NCBI GenBank assembly: GCA_032124855.1
Contig: JAQBCT010000123.1
Coordinates: 1 to 9,375, forward strand
Origin: DATJGR01 sp032124855
GTDB lineage: Bacteria; Pseudomonadota; Gammaproteobacteria; Pseudomonadales; Azotimanducaceae
Direction: 5' to 3'
Length of the DNA: 9,375 bases
Below the pieces are notes generated by a model. It did no database searches and was not told the DNA's origin. It worked only from the letters and a program-made list of their open reading frames with translations. Made by a program: the position numbers and the translations under genes. Positions 6,151-9,375 of this stretch are shown piece after piece; within the stretch, counting starts at the first letter, position 1, and every line of letters starts with the position of its first letter.

Positions 6151-7220
6151 CGGTCGTTGCAACAGGAGTGCCCGCTACATTGGACTGGCGCGACGGCGAA
6201 TTGCATCTGCTCGACCAGACGCGCCTGCCATTTCAGATTCACATCGAGCGTCAGGACAGCGCGGAACAAGTCTGGCAATCGATCCAGCAACTCAAGGTGC
6301 GCGGCGCCCCGGCGATTGGCGTGGCGGCGGCCTACGGATTGTGCGTGGCGATGAAGCCGCATCGCGCCATGACGTTGGAAATATTTCGCGACGAGTTGCA
6401 GCGGCAAGCGCGCTATCTGGAATCGGCGCGGCCCACGGCCGTGAATCTGGCTTGGGCGCTGCGTCGCATGCTGGTCACGGCGTTACAAGAGGGCGTCGCT
6501 GATAGTGACGCGCTGTATGCACGATTGGTCACAGAGGCGCAACGCATTCATGCCGAGGACACGGCTATCTGCGCAGGTATCGCCGCGCAGGGCGTCGACC
6601 TGATCAAGCCCGGCGGAGGCGTGCTTACACATTGCAATGCTGGCGCGCTGGCCACCACTGGCCTGGGCACTGCAACGGCGCCGCTGTATCTTGCGCACCT
6701 GCGTGGCACGGCTTTTCGCGTGTATGCCGACGAAACTCGGCCGCTGCTTCAGGGTGCGCGGCTAACTGCGTGGGAATTGCAACGCGCCGGCATCGACGTC
6801 ACGCTGATCACCGACAACATGGCCGCCAGCGTGATGGCGCGCGGGCTGGTCGATTTGGTGATCGTGGGCACCGATCGCGTCACCGCCAACGGCGATGTAG
6901 TCAACAAGATCGGCACGCTCAGTGTTGCAATCCTGGCGCGGCACTTCGGGGTGCCGTTCTATGTGGCGTGTCCCTCCTCAACCATCGACTCGGCCACAGC
7001 CGCGGGCGCGCAAGTGCAGATCGAAGAACGCGCGCCCGATGAGGTGACGAGCTTTGGCGGAATGCCCACCGCGCCGAAAGGGCTGCGAGCCCACAATCCG
7101 GCATTCGATGTCACACCGCACGCATTGGTGACCGGATTGATCACCGAGCACGGGATCATTCGCGCTCCCCTGGAAGCGGGCCTGCGCAAGCTTGGGACAG
7201 AGCATGGCCGCCATTTCTGA
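6147..7220 (+). CDS. mtnA: S-methyl-5-thioribose-1-phosphate isomerase
   Basis: A 357-residue aldose-ketose isomerase that turns 5-methylthioribose-1-phosphate into 5-methylthioribulose-1-phosphate in the cytoplasm. Family marks are LDQTRLPF (22-29), VRGAPAIGVAAAYG (51-64), THCNAGALATTGLGTA (161-176) with the catalytic Cys163, YADETRPLLQGARLTAWEL (193-211), TDNMA (222-226) and VGTDRVTANGDVVNKIGT (240-257) with the catalytic Asp243. The Cys and Asp correspond to the known catalytic pair of the Bacillus enzyme, so the protein should be active and is not a diverged eIF2B-like relative. The start is the ATG at 6147, which overlaps the mtnK stop in ATGA, implying translational coupling. A TTG at 6135 would add only four residues. 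It feeds the aldolase encoded 26 bases downstream. Confidence 0.95.
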   Translation: MTVVATGVPATLDWRDGELHLLDQTRLPFQIHIERQDSAEQVWQSIQQLKVRGAPAIGVAAAYGLCVAMKPHRAMTLEIFRDELQRQARYLESARPTAVNLAWALRRMLVTALQEGVADSDALYARLVTEAQRIHAEDTAICAGIAAQGVDLIKPGGGVLTHCNAGALATTGLGTATAPLYLAHLRGTAFRVYADETRPLLQGARLTAWELQRAGIDVTLITDNMAASVMARGLVDLVIVGTDRVTANGDVVNKIGTLSVAILARHFGVPFYVACPSSTIDSATAAGAQVQIEERAPDEVTSFGGMPTAPKGLRAHNPAFDVTPHALVTGLITEHGIIRAPLEAGLRKLGTEHGRHF

Positions 7221-7246
7221 TACCTAGCGATCGGAGTTGTAAGCGG

Positions 7247-9292
7247 ATGAAGAGTCGCTGGCGCGATGCTGATGCCGAACGCATGGTGGCAAGCTACCGT
7301 GAACAGGGTGTGCCGCCCGACCTGGCGCTGCGCGTCTATACCTCGCGTCTGCTGGGCAGCGAACCCACGCTCGTGTTGCACGGCGGCGGCAATACGTCGG
7401 TCAAGATGCGGCTGCGGGATTTCACGGGTGAGGAGTTCGACGTGATCTGCGTCAAGGGCTCCGGTTGGGACATGGCAGTCATCGAGCCCGCCGGCATTCC
7501 CGCCGTACGGCTGGCGCCATTGCTGCGTCTGCAGGCGCTTGAGCAGCTCAGCGATGAGGACATGGTCAATTCTCAACGTTGCAATTTGCTGGACAGCCAG
7601 GCACCAAACCCTTCGGTAGAGACACTGCTGCATGCCTTTGTGCCGCACAAGTTTATCGACCACACACATGCCAACGCGGTGCTGGCTGTTTCCGATCAGC
7701 CAAATGGTCTGGCGCTGTGTCGCGAAATATTCGGGCCCACGATGGCGGTGCTCGACTATGTGATGCCGGGTTTCAAACTTGCCAAGGCGGTGGCGAATGT
7801 CTACTTGCAATCGCCCGGTGTAGCAGGTGTGATCCTGCACAAGCACGGCATCTTCACCTTTGGCGACACGGCGCAGCAGGCCTACCAACGCATGATTGCC
7901 ATGGTGACGCGAGCAGAGGAATTCATTGCGCGGCAACCGCGTCGCGCTGCTGTCACCCGAGTGACCACATCAGCGACTGTCGCGGAAGTCGCGCCCATCG
8001 TACGCGGTGCGCTCGCGGTATCGCTCGGCGACGGCCGCTACGCGCGCATGATCGTCGAGGTGCGCACCGGCGGTGTGGTCAGCGAATTCTGTGCGCGCGC
8101 CGATCTGGAGTCCATTGCCTGGACTGGCGTGATTACGCCGGATCACACCATCCGCATCAAGAATCGCCCACTGGTATTGCCGTCCGAGTTCGGCAGCGCC
8201 GCGCATTTCAAGCGGCTAGTACAAGCGCGCGTGGCCGCTTATGCATCGAACTATCACGCCTACTTTCAGGCAAACAGTGGATTGCTGCCCGGCAACCGCA
8301 AGCAACTCGATCCGCTGCCGCGCGTGGTGCTGGTACAAGGCTTGGGTTTGATGGCATTCGGCAAGTCGAAGAAGGACGCAATCATTCACGCCGATCTAGC
8401 GCAGGCCACGATAGAGACAGTGCTGGCGGCCGAAGCGGTGGGTCGCTTCGAGCCGCTGCCCGAGACCGACCTGTTCGAGATGGAATATTGGTCGCTCGAA
8501 CAAGCCAAGCTCGGGCAGACAAAAGAACCGGCACTCGCGCGCCAAGTTGCGTTGGTCACCGGCGCGGCGGGCGCGATCGGCCAGGCCACCGCCAAACTCT
8601 TCGCCGACAACGGCGCCGAAGTGGTGCTGCTGGACCGCGATGCCGACGCAGTCGCGCAAGCCGCACGCGCTATTGGCGGTAAAGCGCTGGGTCTCCACTG
8701 CGATGTGACCCACACGGCGGCAGTCCACGCGGCGTTCGACACCGCATGCGAGGCCTTTGGCGGTGTCGACGTCGTTGTGTCCAACGCGGGCGCGGCCTCG
8801 GAAGGTGCGATGGCAACGATGGACGTTGCCGTGTTACGCAAGAGTTTCGAACTCAATTTTTTTGCCCACCAGCACGTGGCGCAGAACGCAGTGCGGGTGA
8901 TGCAAGCACAGGGCACGGGTGGTGTGTTGCTGTTCAATGCATCCAAGCAGGCGGTGAATCCCGGCGCCAACTTTGGCGCCTACGGCACGGCCAAAGCCGC
9001 GACGATGCTGCTAAGTCGGCAGTACGCGCTGGAGCATGGTGCAGACGGTATCCGCAGCAATGCGATCAACGCCGACCGCATCCGCAGCGGCCTGCTCACC
9101 GATGCCATGATCGCCTCGCGGTCACAAGCGCGCGGATTGAGCGAGGCCGACTACATGAGCGGCAATCTGCTCGGGCAGGAAGTGTTCGCACAAGATGTGG
9201 CCCAGGCTTTTCTGTCGCTGGCGTTGGCCCGCAAGACCACCGGCCATGTGATGACGGTGGACGGCGGCAACATCGCCGCTGCGCTGCGCTAG
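7247..9292 (+). CDS. Class II aldolase / short-chain dehydrogenase fusion
   Basis: A 681-residue two-domain protein. The N-terminal class II (zinc) aldolase part shows LHGGGNTSVK (44-53, phosphate binding), VKGSGWDMA (69-77), Glu125 in SVETLLHA (catalytic acid/base position), the zinc ligands His139 and His141 (DHTHAN) and LHKHGIFTFG (197-206). The C-terminal part (about 432-681) is a classical short-chain dehydrogenase with TGAAGAIG (438-445), NAG (513-515), Ser566, Tyr579-x-x-x-Lys583 and a closing VDGG. Fusions of this layout are known as bifunctional rhamnulose-1-phosphate aldolase/dehydrogenases, where the second domain handles lactaldehyde. Here the gene follows mtnK and mtnA (26-base gap, GGAG at 7233-7236). 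The likely substrate is therefore 5-methylthioribulose-1-phosphate or 5-deoxyribulose-1-phosphate, giving dihydroxyacetone phosphate and methylthioacetaldehyde or acetaldehyde, which the dehydrogenase would convert. Domain functions are firm; the substrate is inferred. A rhamnulose or fuculose phosphate is the main alternative. Confidence 0.88.
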   Translation: MKSRWRDADAERMVASYREQGVPPDLALRVYTSRLLGSEPTLVLHGGGNTSVKMRLRDFTGEEFDVICVKGSGWDMAVIEPAGIPAVRLAPLLRLQALEQLSDEDMVNSQRCNLLDSQAPNPSVETLLHAFVPHKFIDHTHANAVLAVSDQPNGLALCREIFGPTMAVLDYVMPGFKLAKAVANVYLQSPGVAGVILHKHGIFTFGDTAQQAYQRMIAMVTRAEEFIARQPRRAAVTRVTTSATVAEVAPIVRGALAVSLGDGRYARMIVEVRTGGVVSEFCARADLESIAWTGVITPDHTIRIKNRPLVLPSEFGSAAHFKRLVQARVAAYASNYHAYFQANSGLLPGNRKQLDPLPRVVLVQGLGLMAFGKSKKDAIIHADLAQATIETVLAAEAVGRFEPLPETDLFEMEYWSLEQAKLGQTKEPALARQVALVTGAAGAIGQATAKLFADNGAEVVLLDRDADAVAQAARAIGGKALGLHCDVTHTAAVHAAFDTACEAFGGVDVVVSNAGAASEGAMATMDVAVLRKSFELNFFAHQHVAQNAVRVMQAQGTGGVLLFNASKQAVNPGANFGAYGTAKAATMLLSRQYALEHGADGIRSNAINADRIRSGLLTDAMIASRSQARGLSEADYMSGNLLGQEVFAQDVAQAFLSLALARKTTGHVMTVDGGNIAAALR

Positions 9293-9313
9293 GTTTCGAT
9301 TGATCACTAGCGC
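9286..9313 (+). terminator. Inverted repeat over the operon's stop codon (candidate terminator)
   Basis: GCGCTAG (9286-9292) and CTAGCGC (9307-9313) are perfect seven-base inverted copies separated by 14 bases. The left arm contains the TAG stop of the aldolase/dehydrogenase gene. A T-run does not follow, so it would be a weak or factor-dependent terminator, or an mRNA 3'-end stabiliser. It is the last structure before the right IS91 fragment. Confidence 0.35.
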
Positions 9314-9333
9314 GACAATCCTGGCCGCGACGC

Positions 9334-9375
9334 GCGCCGGAACTGCGGTCGCCCGTTCACGCTGGCATACACCCC
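9334..9375 (-). pseudogene. Second IS91-family transposase fragment (continues past window)
   Basis: On the minus strand these bases encode GVYASVNGRPQFRR, the same central transposase segment as at 4575-4616, with 41 of 42 bases identical; the single change is silent. Left of 9334 the similarity stops abruptly, whereas the 4541-4866 copy continues to about 4541, so the two copies have different breakpoints. The rest, including whether the element is complete, lies beyond the right edge. Confidence 0.8.

Noticed and set aside
5681..6502. A 273-codon plus-strand open frame across the mtnK-mtnA border.
   Set aside because: It is a shifted frame of two clear genes, with an Arg/Trp/Cys-rich product typical of noncoding phases.
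6959..7936. A 325-codon minus-strand open frame spanning the end of mtnA and the start of the aldolase gene.
   Set aside because: It covers two well-supported plus-strand genes and has no recognisable domain.
7579..8682. A 367-codon open frame on the plus strand in another phase of the aldolase/dehydrogenase gene.
   Set aside because: The product is Arg/Cys/Ala-rich with no motifs, while the overlapping frame carries all the aldolase and dehydrogenase signatures.
1..9375. CRISPR arrays, tRNA or rRNA genes, or a riboswitch before the salvage operon.
   Set aside because: No regularly spaced repeats, cloverleaf-type sequence or SAM-type aptamer pattern was seen. The space before mtnK is only 57 bases beyond the transposon remnant.

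Overview
The window looks like an accessory region of a GC-rich Gram-negative bacterium, most likely a proteobacterium. The coding style, a 4-base ATGA overlap and recognisable Gram-negative families support this, but no marker gene fixes the taxon. It contains five intact or near-intact genes plus one gene cut by the left edge. They form two functional blocks separated and bordered by decayed mobile-element and glycosyltransferase remnants.

Block 1 (1-4540) has the character of a surface-polysaccharide or glycan-modification locus. It holds the 3' part of a sulfotransferase (+, visibly less GC-rich than its neighbours), a class-II asparagine synthetase-type glutamine amidotransferase (+), a convergent extended short-chain dehydrogenase / nucleotide-sugar epimerase-type gene (-), and a broken fragment of a family 2 glycosyltransferase (-). 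The roughly 516-base gap between the sulfotransferase and the amidotransferase is a graveyard. It carries a possible IS3-type left end and a C-terminal fragment of an IS91-family transposase (-).

Block 2 (4924-9292) is a compact three-gene + operon. It encodes methylthioribose kinase (mtnK), methylthioribose-1-phosphate isomerase (mtnA, overlapping mtnK by 4 bases) and, 26 bases later, a 681-residue fusion of a class II aldolase with a short-chain dehydrogenase. Together these suggest a 'DHAP shunt' for the S-adenosylmethionine by-products methylthioadenosine and/or 5'-deoxyadenosine. In this reading methylthioribose (or 5-deoxyribose) is phosphorylated, isomerised to the ribulose-1-phosphate form and split to dihydroxyacetone phosphate plus an aldehyde, which the fused dehydrogenase then oxidises or reduces. 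The order of genes is seen directly; the pathway is inferred.

Block 2 is bracketed by IS91-family transposase fragments in the same (-) orientation. One lies at 4541-4866 and has a frameshifting internal deletion, a nonsense codon and a mutated HUH motif. A second copy begins at about 9334 and runs off the right edge. The overlap visible between the two copies is 42 bases with one mismatch. The salvage operon therefore sits as a cassette between direct repeats, next to a polysaccharide locus whose glycosyltransferase was broken at the same junction.
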